Source: Doryteuthis pealeii (Eukaryota; Mollusca; Cephalopoda; Myopsida; Loliginidae). Taken from it: 64,000 bases of DNA. The notes beneath the pieces were generated by a model that ran no database searches, had not been told where the DNA came from, and saw only the letters and a list, made by a program, of their open reading frames with translations. The position numbers were made by a program, and so were the translations under genes. The stretch is from positions 13,019,194-13,083,193 of the forward strand of contig CM042176.1 of assembly GCA_023376005.1 (NCBI GenBank). The letters run 5' to 3'. Shown piece by piece: positions 15,051 to 28,500 of this stretch (position 1 is the stretch's first letter; the number at the start of each line of letters is the position of its first letter).

Positions 15051-16323
15051 AAAAGCCTATCTTAGCCAGTAGTAGATTAGTTCCCCACTTTGGACCTTAT
15101 ATACATATTCCAACACCCCTTTCACTTTTAAACATTATTTGTAAAACTATCTTTAATGTTCATCTTTTCTCCCAATCTATTAGCAAGAGATTTTCCCAGC
15201 ATATGGGGGTCTGGTGAAGGACATTTTGTTTACCCTACAACTCCTGTTTTTTTTGTTTTTTTTTAATGACATTTGCACCAAATGACTAATTTCCAGGTCA
15301 TTACACACCAGTTGCACCAAATGACATCAAACCCAACATTATGATGGCTTGATGCATTCTAACTGGTCTAGGAGAGAGAAGATTCCAAAACCAGCTGTAC
15401 CCCATTTAAAAAAAAAACATGCATTATATTCTAACAGTAGCAGAGGGGTTGGTTAAATACACTTTCCAGAAAAACCTACTTATATCTATACATATAAAAG
15501 GCAGTTGGTGTGTATGGATCTATGTCCAGAAGAAACTACGAAAATAAAACAATTAATGACAAAGTAAATATGCATACACATTCACTATCACCAGACCTTG
15601 CTTTTTGTGGAAAAATAATGATTTTATTTATATTCGTGAAGATATCTAAAAATTAAAATTTGAATAGTGAGAGAAATGAAAATCTTGGCATTTGTTATTA
15701 AAACATAAATAAATCAATTATGAAAGACCAAAACAATCAATGGATCTGCAAGACCCTCCACTCTACCCAGGTGATGCTGGGTAGCTGATTCTAGTATAAT
15801 ATACAAATCCAATTATTTAGAGAAAAGAAACATAAAAGCCATTACTCACCACTTCGACAGATCTGTTGTAGGTTTCTACAAAGTTTGGAGGAAGGTGAAT
15901 TTCTTCAATTCGGAAAGAAGTTCCTCCAAAACTTAACTGTCTTGCAATGTACATCCCTCGAAGCTTCATATCCATGGCAACAAGTTCCATAGCACCAACA
16001 CCACTGAAGAGAACAGAAAGAAACAGTTTTTTTTTAAATGAACAATCAGTTTAGATTTCTTTATTTCACAATTAGTAAAGACTTAATCACCTGAAGGAGA
16101 AGGTTTCGTGGTTGGTTTTGAAGGCTATCACAATGCAAGTGTAAAGAAAAATGAGGTAACTATGATGTTTGTTTGCCTTTGATTTAATCTTAAAATTTTC
16201 GAGATAAAGATCCCTTTGTCAGAAAATTTCTGAATGCTAAGTCTGGAGCTTGTTGCTAGGATCTGTTCACTGTTGGATACCTGGTGCTATCTTCCAAATT
16301 CTCTGCATGTGTGTATATGTAAG

Positions 16324-16360
<37 letters not shown>

Positions 16361-19300
16361 ATGTATGTCTGTCCAACAATGTCTTAGTATCATCCCAGGT
16401 TTGGCCTATCTCTTCTTCTTCTTAGGCAGGCCTTAGTAGTCTGTTTGTTTATTTGTGTGTAAAAATTTTTTTTTTTAAAGTAAAAAAAGATAAGTTTTTG
16501 TATCAATATATAAGCACCCTTTTTTTTAAACTGTAGGATGTTCAGAATTAAAATCTCAATTCCTTTAGATAATTCCACTAAGTTTGTCCCCATTTAATGA
16601 CCCCCTCACAGTGTGTAAGGAATGACTTAAGACCAATATTTCACCTCAAAAGCAAGGGGGCCGTTCATTACAAGATGTTTTTGAAATGTCTAAGCTTATC
16701 TTGTCATAGTACCTTCAATCTAAAGTGTCCCCACATGGACTATACTTAAAACCAAGGCTATCTATACACATATAAAGGGTAGTTGGTATGTATGCATGTA
16801 TGTCTGGACGAAACTACAAAAATAAAATGATCAACAACAAAGTAAATATATATATACACATTAAATATCACCAGTTCTTGCTTTTTGTGCAAAAATTATG
16901 AAAATTTGATTTGCATTCAAAGATATTTGAAAATTAAAATATATATAGAAATAGCATTGAAATTCTACTTAAAAATAATGTCCAGCATTTGTAAATCTCA
17001 TAAGTAAACAAATCAATACTACAGGCTTTTTTTTGCTAGTATATAATAAAAAAGTTTTGAATGAGGAGAATAGCTTACCGTCTTTCTACGGCTTGAATGA
17101 AGTCACTGAACTCTTTAAATGGAGTCCCTTGTCCCCATAAACCAAGCCTGGTCATATAAGCCATGTTTTTGGGTTCAGATGCACCTGAAAGTAGTCAAGA
17201 AATTGTTGGATATTAAAATTCAGTCCCAAGATTAAATAGATGAAAATTTTAGTTCTAAAAAAAAAATATAAAAAAGATTTTAATAAATGCAATTTTCATA
17301 AAAATTTTAACTGAAATACAATAATTTTTAAAAAGAAATTTATTCTTTATCTGACTATTTGAGATAAAGGGTTTGGTTTGAAATTCCGTGAAGCCTTCTG
17401 AGTTTGACAAGAAACACCTGAAAAAGGCCGGAGGGCACATTGTCCGAAAAATTGTGTATATAACAAGAAAGTGTGTAGTGCAAGGTTTAGAGTCATAGGA
17501 AATGGACTTGTTGAACAGTGTTCAAATCCTGGATGATTGGGGCGGTTGACAGCATATCAACCATTTTTGGGGTCATTTAATGCTGAATCAAGTCATTTTG
17601 ATTAAATGGTCAGTCATCTAAGTATTGAACAGGCTCATTGTTGCTTAACTCAGTGATCAAAGGGGAACCTGTGCTTTCAACATGATTAGGTTGTAAGCCA
17701 AATCCCGGACAAGGCAGTTTGTATTTCATAGTGCTAATACTGTGGGAAAGGCATGAATCTAACTACTCTTCCAGCTATGGGTAAATAGTAGGGTAGACTG
17801 GGCTCTTTAACCATGGCTAGGTAACCAGTCTAGGAGAAGGAAAATTGAATTCAAACCTGTTAAACTGTTTAAGAAATTGACCTTGTTACTAGTGTGAGGG
17901 GGTCGGTAAATATATACATAACAATAAATGAACACAACAGTCTGAAAAATCTGAATGAAAATTCATTTGTTCCATAATCATAGCCAAAATAATAATACTA
18001 AAATGGCTGAAAATGTTACAATCTTTAAAATTTGAACATTTGCAATTCTTTGATTTCTTAAGATTTGTTAATGTCCTTGGTATGACACTTAAAGTACATC
18101 TGAGTGGACCTGGGGGTAATAGTAATGAAGGGGCACTCTACACTTTCCAGAATTGGAGCCTCACCACCAGATCCCGTTTAATGCCATACCCAAAACTCCC
18201 CCTTTAGGGAGTGCTCTTAACCCTATGCAGTGGGGGGGGGGGTATGGGAATACAGTCAACATATTCTAAGTCTACAATTTTCAGCTGCAAAAGTCAAATA
18301 GTATTGAATGATACTAGAATATATACAGTAATTCTTACAGAATACGGAAATCGTTAATAGAGAAATGAGGTAAACCCCTAAAATATTTTAAAAGTTTCTA
18401 CTTACCTGTAGCACTAGCGTAGATAACTCTGGCTTTAGGGAGTTTATTCTGCAATTCCAATACAGTTTGTCCTGTTTTAGTTGGTTTACTTGAACCAACT
18501 GGACAAAGATTTTTAGCTCGATGACATTCATCAAAAACAATCTACAAATTTAGTTAAGTAATTTTAACACAAAATGGGAAGAAAATAAAGCATACATAAA
18601 AAAAAACTTAATTCAAATTTCAGTTACTTTTATTACTTACAAATATGGAATTTCAAGTTGTGAGAGAGAGAGAGAGTGAGAGAGAGAGTGTGAGAGAGAG
18701 AGTGTGAGAGAGAGAGTGTGAGAGAGAGAGTGAGAGAGAGAGAGAGAGTGAGAGAGAGAGAGAGTGAGAGTGAGAGAGAGAGAGAGTGAGTGAGAGAGAG
18801 TGTGAGTTTGAGAGAGAGAGTGTGAGTTTGAGAGAGAGAGTGTGAGTTTGTGAGAGAGTGTGAGTTTGTGAGAGAGTGAGTGTGAGAGAGTGTGAGTGTG
18901 AGAGAGAGAGAGAGAGAGTGTGAGTGTGAGAGAGAGTGTGAGAGAGAGTGTGAGTGTGAGAGAGTGTGAGTGTGAGAGAGAGTGTGAGTGTGAGAGAGAG
19001 AGTGTGAGTGTGAGAGAGAGAGTGTGAGTGTGAGAGAGAGAGTGTGAGTGTGAGAGAGAGTGTGAGTGTGAGAGAGTGTGAGTGTGAGAGAGAGAGTGTG
19101 AGTGTGAGAGAGAGAGTGTGAGTGTGTGTGTAAATAATAAAATTTCAGCATATGCATTTATTTACAAATGATAATATGCTAACATTTAATATTTAATTTT
19201 GTTAAACTAACTTCAGGAAAAGGCTATAATGCTTAATATGAATTTTTTCCCGATTTTTTTCATTTGAAAATTTTCAGCTGAAGCATTATAACATTGCCAA

Positions 19301-21434
19301 AAATTGTAAGAGTAAACATTAGCATTTATAAATAAATACATACCAATGGATTTATTTACATTTTTCTAGATATAGCAAATATCTATTTATCTATCTATAC
19401 ATATGTAAAGGGCAGTTGGTGTGTATGTATGTCTGGATGAAACTACGAAACTAAAATGACAAAAATATATATATGAATTAAATGTCAACAGTTCTTGCTT
19501 TTTGTGCAAAAATTATGAAGATTTAATGTATATTTAAAATATACATAGAAATAGCATTGAAATTTTAAGTGACTTTGAAATAATTTCATATCTCAAAATG
19601 AATAAACCTTATTTTATAAAAAAAGGATACAACTCCATCAAAATCTTCCCCACACCATCTCATAAGTTGTTTCAACCGGGTTTTGTATTTTCCATCTGAT
19701 TGACTTTCACCAATCAGTGATGAGTAAGTGGCAAAAATGACGCCTTTTTTAACACTGCCATTTTCTTTAGAAGAGATCTTCGCATACTTGAACTGAAAAA
19801 AGAAAATTACAAACAAAATTAGCATTCAGTATCATAAAAAATACATCACCACTGATATCTCACAATTCCCTTAATTATTTAAGTTACATTCTACATTTTA
19901 TCAAAATAAATTTAAAAAAAAAAAAAAGAAAAAAAGTTTTATATCATTAATACTATTTGCCCTATCTACATACTAATAACATGTATAAATGTATATAAAT
20001 AGCAGTTTACAGTGTGAACAAGAAGGTTAATTTGCATATAATCTTAAAAAAAAAAAAAAAAATGATTTTAATAAATATTTGTTTGGTATTATTGATTTCT
20101 AATTTGTTTGGTTTTATTTTAATAAATATGAGCAAAAATCCTGTCAATAAACCTTAAAAGAAATAAATTTTTATTCTTTACTGTCTAATTTAGTTGAAAA
20201 TTTAGCAACGAAAGCCAGGAGTGATGGGCAGAGTTAACACTCAAGCTGTTATATTCTTCGATTATACTCCCTCTGTTTCAAATAAGTTTAATGTAATAAT
20301 TAATATAGAATAATTTGGGGGAAAGAAAAAAAAAAAAAAAAAAAACACCCAATATGAGTCTAGGTAAAAGATCATACATAAGTGAATAGGCAGATATTCT
20401 AGCCAAAACAAGACATTAGGTTTATAAGTTCCTAAAATTCACACTGGATTGTCCAATTGGACACATAGTGTAGTAGAGGTTAAGACAGTTTTAAGTGAAC
20501 AGTTATCTCTAGACTTCAGGTTCAATCCTGGTCAGGGGCAGTAGTAACAGAATAATAATTAACACAGCTTAACGCCTCTACCCCAGCTATGGTTAGTGGA
20601 ATGAGAACAGGATACCCCCGTGAACTGAATAAAGGGTTAGGTTCAAAGTTCTGTGATGGCTAATGATTACGACAAGAAGGTTCCTGAGTTCGGAAAAAGG
20701 TTCCCAAGTCCGACAAGAAATACCTGAAGAAGGCCGGAGGGCACTTCGGCTGAAAATTGTACAGATAACAATGGGATAATAGTCCGAATAATCCAAATAA
20801 TACTAAATCTAATGTTTGCGTTGTAAAAACATTGTGTTTGATATGCTATGCATTTTGCCTATTTTCTTGTTCAAGTAAAAAGGAATGTGGTAGTTTTGGG
20901 TGATTTCTGTTTGTATTTCAATCTTATAAAATTATGACCCATGCTGGCTGATGTCAGTTTTTTTGGCCTTCAAAATAAGCTCTTAAAATTTAACCTATAT
21001 ATAGGTATGAGAATTTTAAAAATAACATGTCACCTGAAAAAATGGAATTTTTCATCACATGCGTTTTTATATTTTTACAATAATTAATGGCAAAATAAGA
21101 GTCAAATACAATAGTTACTTTATTCAAGGCATGAACCTCTATTTTCCCTGCTCCAATGTCTTTGAGATCTCGCTCAGCATCAACTTTCAAGTCATTAGAA
21201 ACACTGAACCTACAGAAAAAATTAAAATATTTAGGAACACATGGATAAAACACACAGGCACATACACACAAAGTAATAATAATAATAACAATAATAATAA
21301 AGCATAAAAGTTTAATTTTAAAAAGAGCACTGAATTAAATATTACGTACCATAAGGCTCGTTTCCGACCCCCCAGGTAATTCTCAAATATGATACCAGCT
21401 ACTGTTCGGCCTTTGCCCACACCAGCACCGTCAC

Positions 21435-21466
<32 letters not shown>

Positions 21467-21536
21467 AGAATATTAGCAATTAATAGATTTTAACTATTTT
21501 CAAGAGACGATGTAAAAAAAAAAAAAAAATTTGTCA

Positions 21537-21593
<57 letters not shown>

Positions 21594-21838
21594 GATTTGA
21601 ATAAATCCGACCAAACGTGGTTAAGAATGGAGGAAAAAGTGTGGACGATATATGTTTTCACTAACACAATTCCACTCCTGACTATCACTTATCCACCTTC
21701 TCCAATATAAAAACAAATGTATGCTGTGTATATGTTTCAAATAAAGGACTGAAGATGTCGCACTTAATGTGTAACAAAATATTTCCTCAACATCTGCTTG
21801 TTTGAGTTGTTTTGTCCACCTTTTCCCCTATTCTTAAC

Positions 21839-21874
<36 letters not shown>

Positions 21875-24800
21875 ATATATATAAAAACAAAAAAGACAAC
21901 AACAAAGACACTAACCAATAAGAAATCCAGCTCGATCGCCACTTGGCATGATTGTTTCATGACGTTGGCATGCATATGTGATTGATTCCAATTGCAAAGC
22001 TGAGAGTTGGCCTGAATCAATGGTACTTTCAGGCAGGTTCAAAGTATATCTGACATTTGGGGGTTCCACACTGGATAACGAACTTGACTCTACTACAGCA
22101 TCGGGATGCTTTTCTCCAATACGTACTGAAATAGAAATTAGGGTTACATTTAAAGATCAACTGATTTTTAATGGCATGTCAACCTGTATAGTGTTATTTT
22201 ATACCTAGAGGTTAGGGAACTGCATCCATTGTACATTTATACTTACATTTTTTTTGTGTAGGCATTGAGTTTGTTATTTTTATCAAATATCCCTATAATA
22301 ATTTGCACGCAGTTGTATGGTTTCAAGTATTCCTATCTAATACTAATAATCACATGGTTTCAAGTAACTAATAATAATCCTTAGTAAACAATTATAACTT
22401 CAAGTAACTATTCTTAATTCAAATCATTTACAGTTATATGATATAATGTATTCCTATGGAATATGGTTTCAAGTATTCCTACCTAATAATAATAATTATA
22501 TGGTTTTAAGTACTTATTTCTATTTAATCAGTCATTTGTTTGCACAGTTATATGGTTTCAAGTATTCCTATCTAATATTAATAATCATATGATTTTAAGA
22601 ACTTATTTCTATTTAATCATAGTCATTTGTTTGCAGTTATATGGTATCAAGCAATTAATAATAATCCGTAGTAAACAATTATAGTTTCAGTAAACGATTA
22701 ATACAAATCATTTAGTTACATGATATCAAGTATTCTTATCTAATACAAATAATTTGCACACAATTTTATGGTTTCAAGTATTCCTAAATACTAATAATCA
22801 TAGTTTCAAGTAATTATTTTGTTTTAATAAGTCATTTGTTTCAAGTAACTAATAATAATCCTTAGTAAACAATTATAACTTCAAGTAACCTATTCTTAAT
22901 ACAAATCATTTAGTTATAGGGTATCATGTATTCCTGTTTATTACAAATAATTTTCAAACATATCTTTGATCTATAGACAATACCCCAACAGGTACTGTTG
23001 CTCCATGTCAAATTGGACCTGGGAATAACGCTAATGAAAGGGGTACTCCCCAGAACTAAAGCCTCCCCATCAGATATAGTTTAGTGTCATACACAGGACA
23101 TGCCCCCCACCCTCCCTTTTGAGGGAAAGGGAATCTTACACCCTCTTAGGAGGATACAGTCAAACCTAGAATTTGTGCTGCTAATTGAAAATAAATTCAG
23201 AACATGAGGATTTTAAATATTTGATATGGAGTAATACATGTTGATTCTAACTGGGTGCTCACAAATCTAGTCTTGCACCACACCTAATATTTAAGTGATA
23301 GGCGAGACAAGTATAAAAAGAAAAAAGAAAATGGTGTGTGAGAGTGACCCACATTTCCTTTTTTTTCTATTATGTTATAGATCAGGATATCAGTGATGCT
23401 GATAGCATTTTGATTTAGTGCTTTGAATGAGTCCCTGGGAAAATTTATGGGTCCCAACTAAAGCCGTATAACACCTACCTTGTAACCTATCCTGTGTAAT
23501 TCATTTCTAAGAAACTATTGAAATATATTTACAGTTAGCTTGAAATGGCGAGGGAAGAAAAAAGAAAAACACTGGGACACATGGATATGATTTTACTGCA
23601 TCCTTTTAGATTTTTGTGCGTTAGGGATGCAGGACCTCTGGGATATGGCTGCAATTTTCTAACACAATCTGTATTTAACCAAACTCAAGGATAAAAACAA
23701 CAACCCTTACATTTTGTGGGCATATATTCAGAATATGTTTCAGCCTGGCCAAGTTCTTCAATTTCTTCTTCAACCTCTTCTTCATCTTCAGGTATGTGAT
23801 GATGGTGATGATGTGCACGGTGGGGTATATTGATGCCTGGAGCCTAATAAATTGCCAAATGGGGGAAAGGTCATCAAAAAAGATTCAAATAAAAAAAGGA
23901 AAAAAATTTTTTTTTTAAAAGAAAAAGTGCTTGTGTTGGTGAAAAGTAACCTACCTTAACAGGAGATGAGAAATCAATTTGCTTTGGGGCATTAAAATCA
24001 TTGATAAAAGTTAAAAAGTGTCTTTTCTTACTTGAATGAATGCCATGTCAAGAAGCTGTTCAACCAAAAAGAAACAAGCTGAATGCCAAAAAGAAACTGA
24101 TAAAGCATTTACCTTCCCAAAAAGCAAAATTAGAGAACATGCCTTTCTTTTGTTTTTACTTTTTTCTTTATAAAAAAGATTAAAAGCATATAAAGTAGCA
24201 AGTTTTTCAAATTAAGTGAAGATTTAAAATTTAAAAGAATTTTATTTTTACACATATAAAAATATGAAAAATAATTTTTTTAAATTCAGAGTTTATATTT
24301 ATTCATGAATAATAGTATGCCAACATTTAAGTTTGGTTTGTTTTTTAAATAAATATTAAACCATCTTCAGGCCAATGTTGAAATGCTTCATCCAAAAGAT
24401 ATTTTAAATTCTTTTGATAAAGCATCATAACATCACCCTGAAGATGGTTTAATAATAATAAAATGAAACACTTAAACATTGGCACACATAAATATACTCC
24501 CTGAATATTTCTTTTTTTTTTTTCATATTTTTATACTTACATGCTGTTGGATTTATTTTTATTTATATATATATATAATTTTAAAAAAAATTACCATTTA
24601 CATATTTAAAGAAATTTTGCAATGTTTGCTTAAATTTATTTCATAATAAATCCACCATTGAAAAGTTAACTTTACACCAATCTTTTACAAAAATCAAGGC
24701 CAGTTGAAAATGTCTTAGTACACATTGAATAAATCAAATCAATTCAATACATGAAACTAAAAGGTAGCATTATTCATTTCAAACTCAAAATTTATTTTCA

Positions 24801-25550
24801 CTGTGCACATGGAATTTGAAAGAGAATTTCAACTCAATATTACATTTCAATTTAGCACATTTATAAGCAGTTATCAAAATGAATAGAATTCATTAGTCAA
24901 GAAACAAGAATTTATTTAAAAAAATTAACCTTGAAGATGAAATTAAGTTAAAATATTTATACACAATTTCTCTGAATTTTTTAGATGAGGTGTTATAATT
25001 TGTATTATTCGGACTATTGTCCTCATCTTTATTGTTATCTGTACAATGTTTTGTCCGATGTGCCCTCCAGCCTTCTCCAGGTGTTTCTTGTCAGACCCAG
25101 GAACCTTCTTGTCTTAATCAGGAGCCTTCACAGAACTTTGAACAGAGAACGAGAACAGTCATACATCCATGGATTGAATAAAGGGTTGGGTTTAAAGTTC
25201 CGTGAAAGCTCCCGATTACAAGAAGGTTCCCGAGCCTGACAAGAAATACCCGAAGAAGACCTGAGGGCACATCGGCTGAAACGTACAGATAAAGATGAAG
25301 ATAATAGTTTGAATAATTCAAATATAGACACAAGATTCAATTCTTTTTTTTTTTAAAAATAGAAATAGCTATAGAAATTTATAGAAAATGCAGCCAAGCA
25401 AAAAATGAAGATGAAATAAAATAGAATAGATAATCAGTCTGCAAAGTGTTTAAAGACAATTTTTATTTGATATAAAAAGGAAATAAAACAGGTTAAATCC
25501 TACTTAACGGACATAAATTCCGCCATCGTATGTTACCCCGCCGAAAGAAG

Positions 25551-25587
<37 letters not shown>

Positions 25588-28500
25588 AGGAATTAACCGT
25601 ATTTAATGGAATTTTCAGTGTTGATACATTAATGAATAAAAGATATAATGCATGTTATTTTATTTAAAAACTTTTACATTTTTTCAGGTCAATTAACTTA
25701 GAACCACGTATATTTGAGGTGTAACACATTCACAAACATGTAGTTCAAAGTTAATTCACCTGAAAAAAAAAAGTTTTTAAATAAAATAACTGATGCATTA
25801 TATCTCTTATTCATTAATGTATCAACACTGAAAATTTCATTAAATTCTGTTAACTCCTTGATTTTTAGTATTTTCTTTTCTTTTGGCAGGGTGACATATG
25901 ATGGTGAAATTTATGTCCTTTAAGTAGGATTTAACCATAAAACTACTAATTGTAATACTAATAAAATTCTTTGTTATTGCTGTATATATCAATTGTTTAG
26001 CCAAATACAAACTAAGATTTCAAATTCTTTAAGCTGCTGGTTCTAGCAATACATTCCATCAATTGAAAGTATTTTATGACAGACCTATTTTAAAATCCAA
26101 GTGCACAGCTTGAGACTGAAGAAATTAATTCATAATTTTCATAACTTTATTTAATTTTATATAAATAATAAAAGGCAGACATCTTTTAAAGACCATGATT
26201 GGTGTATTTAAGATCTGAGGTGTCTGTTAAGACATTATTTAATCCATAACAGCAATTACCAAAAGAGAAATTAAAATGGAAATCATTCTGGCTACTTAGG
26301 AATGAATCAAGTCAACTTTACAAAACATGACATTCATAAAAATCTAATTACTAATAACGTGCATTTAAAAAGAAAACATTTAAATTCCAATATTAACAAA
26401 CAATTTTTAGGTGGACCCAATCTATAAACTCTAGAATTTTTACAAATCGACATTTGTCACCTATCAGCCACTAAGGCAGATCTTGGTATCACACACAAAA
26501 ACTACAGAATGTGACAGTTTCCAACCAGCTCAAGTAGGACCTGGCATATGACCTGACCTGACCTGGCACAAGCTAGGGAAGGACCTGGCACAACATGAGA
26601 CTGTGAATGAAGGGCATTACCCACAAACGTTTTAAAGTAAAATAAACCTCTTCCTTTTAGAAATTTCCTGTATTGAATATTTTTGGAAAAAAAAAAAAAA
26701 GTAATTCAAACGCAACAAAGATAAAATAAGGCATTTTGGAAAAAAAATATCTAAAAGTTTTCAATTTTTTGGGGTTAATAAGCAAAATTTGAAGAGGTTA
26801 GCAGGTGGGAAAAAATGAGAAAACCCAATAGTCCAGAAAAGCATGGCCTCAAAAATTAAAGAATTTAGAAAAAAAAAAAAAAAAAAAAAAAAAAATTTAA
26901 AAAGAAAAAATTATTTAAAAAAAGGAAAAGAAAAAGAAAAAAAGATTATATGTATATATGGTATATAAGAATTAACTCACTGTGTATGAATTGATGCCTT
27001 TCAACTTTACATCATCTTGAGACCATAAACGGGACAAGTCTTTGTTTGTGAGAGGCCCACAAATCCCTGTGCCATTTGCCAGTGTGGTAGACAGGACATT
27101 GTTCACATGGTTTGTTTTAATATTAGCCACCTTGGTTTTGATGATACTAGTTACCTGCGGCGAGTTGCCAGCCAAAGTTGTCTGAGAAACATTTTTCACT
27201 ATGTTCGGTACAACTGTTGGCTTTAATTTGCCGGAGGTTATGGTGTTCACTTTTATATTGTTGCCAGTTAGTCCCAGCTGGCTGAGAATCTGCATCGATT
27301 TGCCTGCGTTAACCTCTGTCAACATGGGACTGTTACGACCAGTGCTACTTGTGGTACTAATGTAGATTTTTTGACCCGCAAATGAAGTGGGGAGGCCACT
27401 TTGTGAACCAACATTTTTGGGAGTGAGGGAGATGATTTTGCTGCCAGGTTGACCAATTCCTGCATTCTGGAGGTAAGAGTTGTTGGTACCAGTGATCTGA
27501 AGCAGCTGGCTACTACCACCAGATGATTTGACCACACGAATTACTGGAGAATTTGTGTTGCTAAGGCTGTGATTGGTTGGTTGCAAGACTACACGTGGTC
27601 GGATCTGTAAAGAGAAGAGAGAAAACAGGGAAAAAAAAGTGAGGGAAGGAGAAAAAGAAAAGAAAAAAGAGTGAGCATGTGAATTAGATGTTAGAATACA
27701 AATAAAATGTTTATACATGATTAACTTGCCTATCATATTCCACTTAAATTCTAAATTTGTTATCTTTGTATATAATATATATATTATACCAGGTTTGCAC
27801 GAAAATAAGATGGGGCTTATATTAATTTTCACTCTGGGATATAATACTAGAGCTTATTTTCGGGGATATTTTATTCTTCATATGTCAAAAAACGACATTA
27901 CGATGTAGAAAATTACAAAATTTCTAAATAAACAGAAATTACGAAAAACGATCTACATTTATTACCATTAACATGTTATTTTATTCAAAAACTCGTTAAC
28001 AACAATTCATTAAAAAATAATCATATCATTCTCTGGATTGTTATAGTTCTTCAAATCACTGGATTCCAAAATTCTGCTGCTCTCAACTAGGGCTTATATT
28101 AAAATCATCATAAAAAATCACACTAGGTCTTATTTTCGGGGAAACACGGTATTATGTTAGTCTCTGGAGTTAAAATTGTTAAAACTTCTTTATACTCAAA
28201 TTTTTATTAAAATTAGTTGCAAGAAATTTGATACTTCTACTACAAACAATTTTCTACATAAAAATAGATTGTGTTCTTCACAAATATTGTTAATAAAGTT
28301 AGGAGAAATGCAGCAAAAATGTACACCAACATTTGTTTTTGAAAAAAAAAAAGAAAGAAAGTGCCCTTTGACTAATAAATTTTGCTAAATTGTCAGCACA
28401 CATAATCCTATATTTCTTGTCTTCTAAAATTCTGCCTCTTTTTCACGTTCAGAGTTGCTGAGTCTTGGAATAAATTGCCCGCATACGTTGTTGAGTACCG

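Noticed and set aside
18633..19157. 174-codon minus ORF of Leu/Ser/His/Thr repeats
   Set aside because: Produced entirely by the GA/GT microsatellite; no splice sites or conserved residues.
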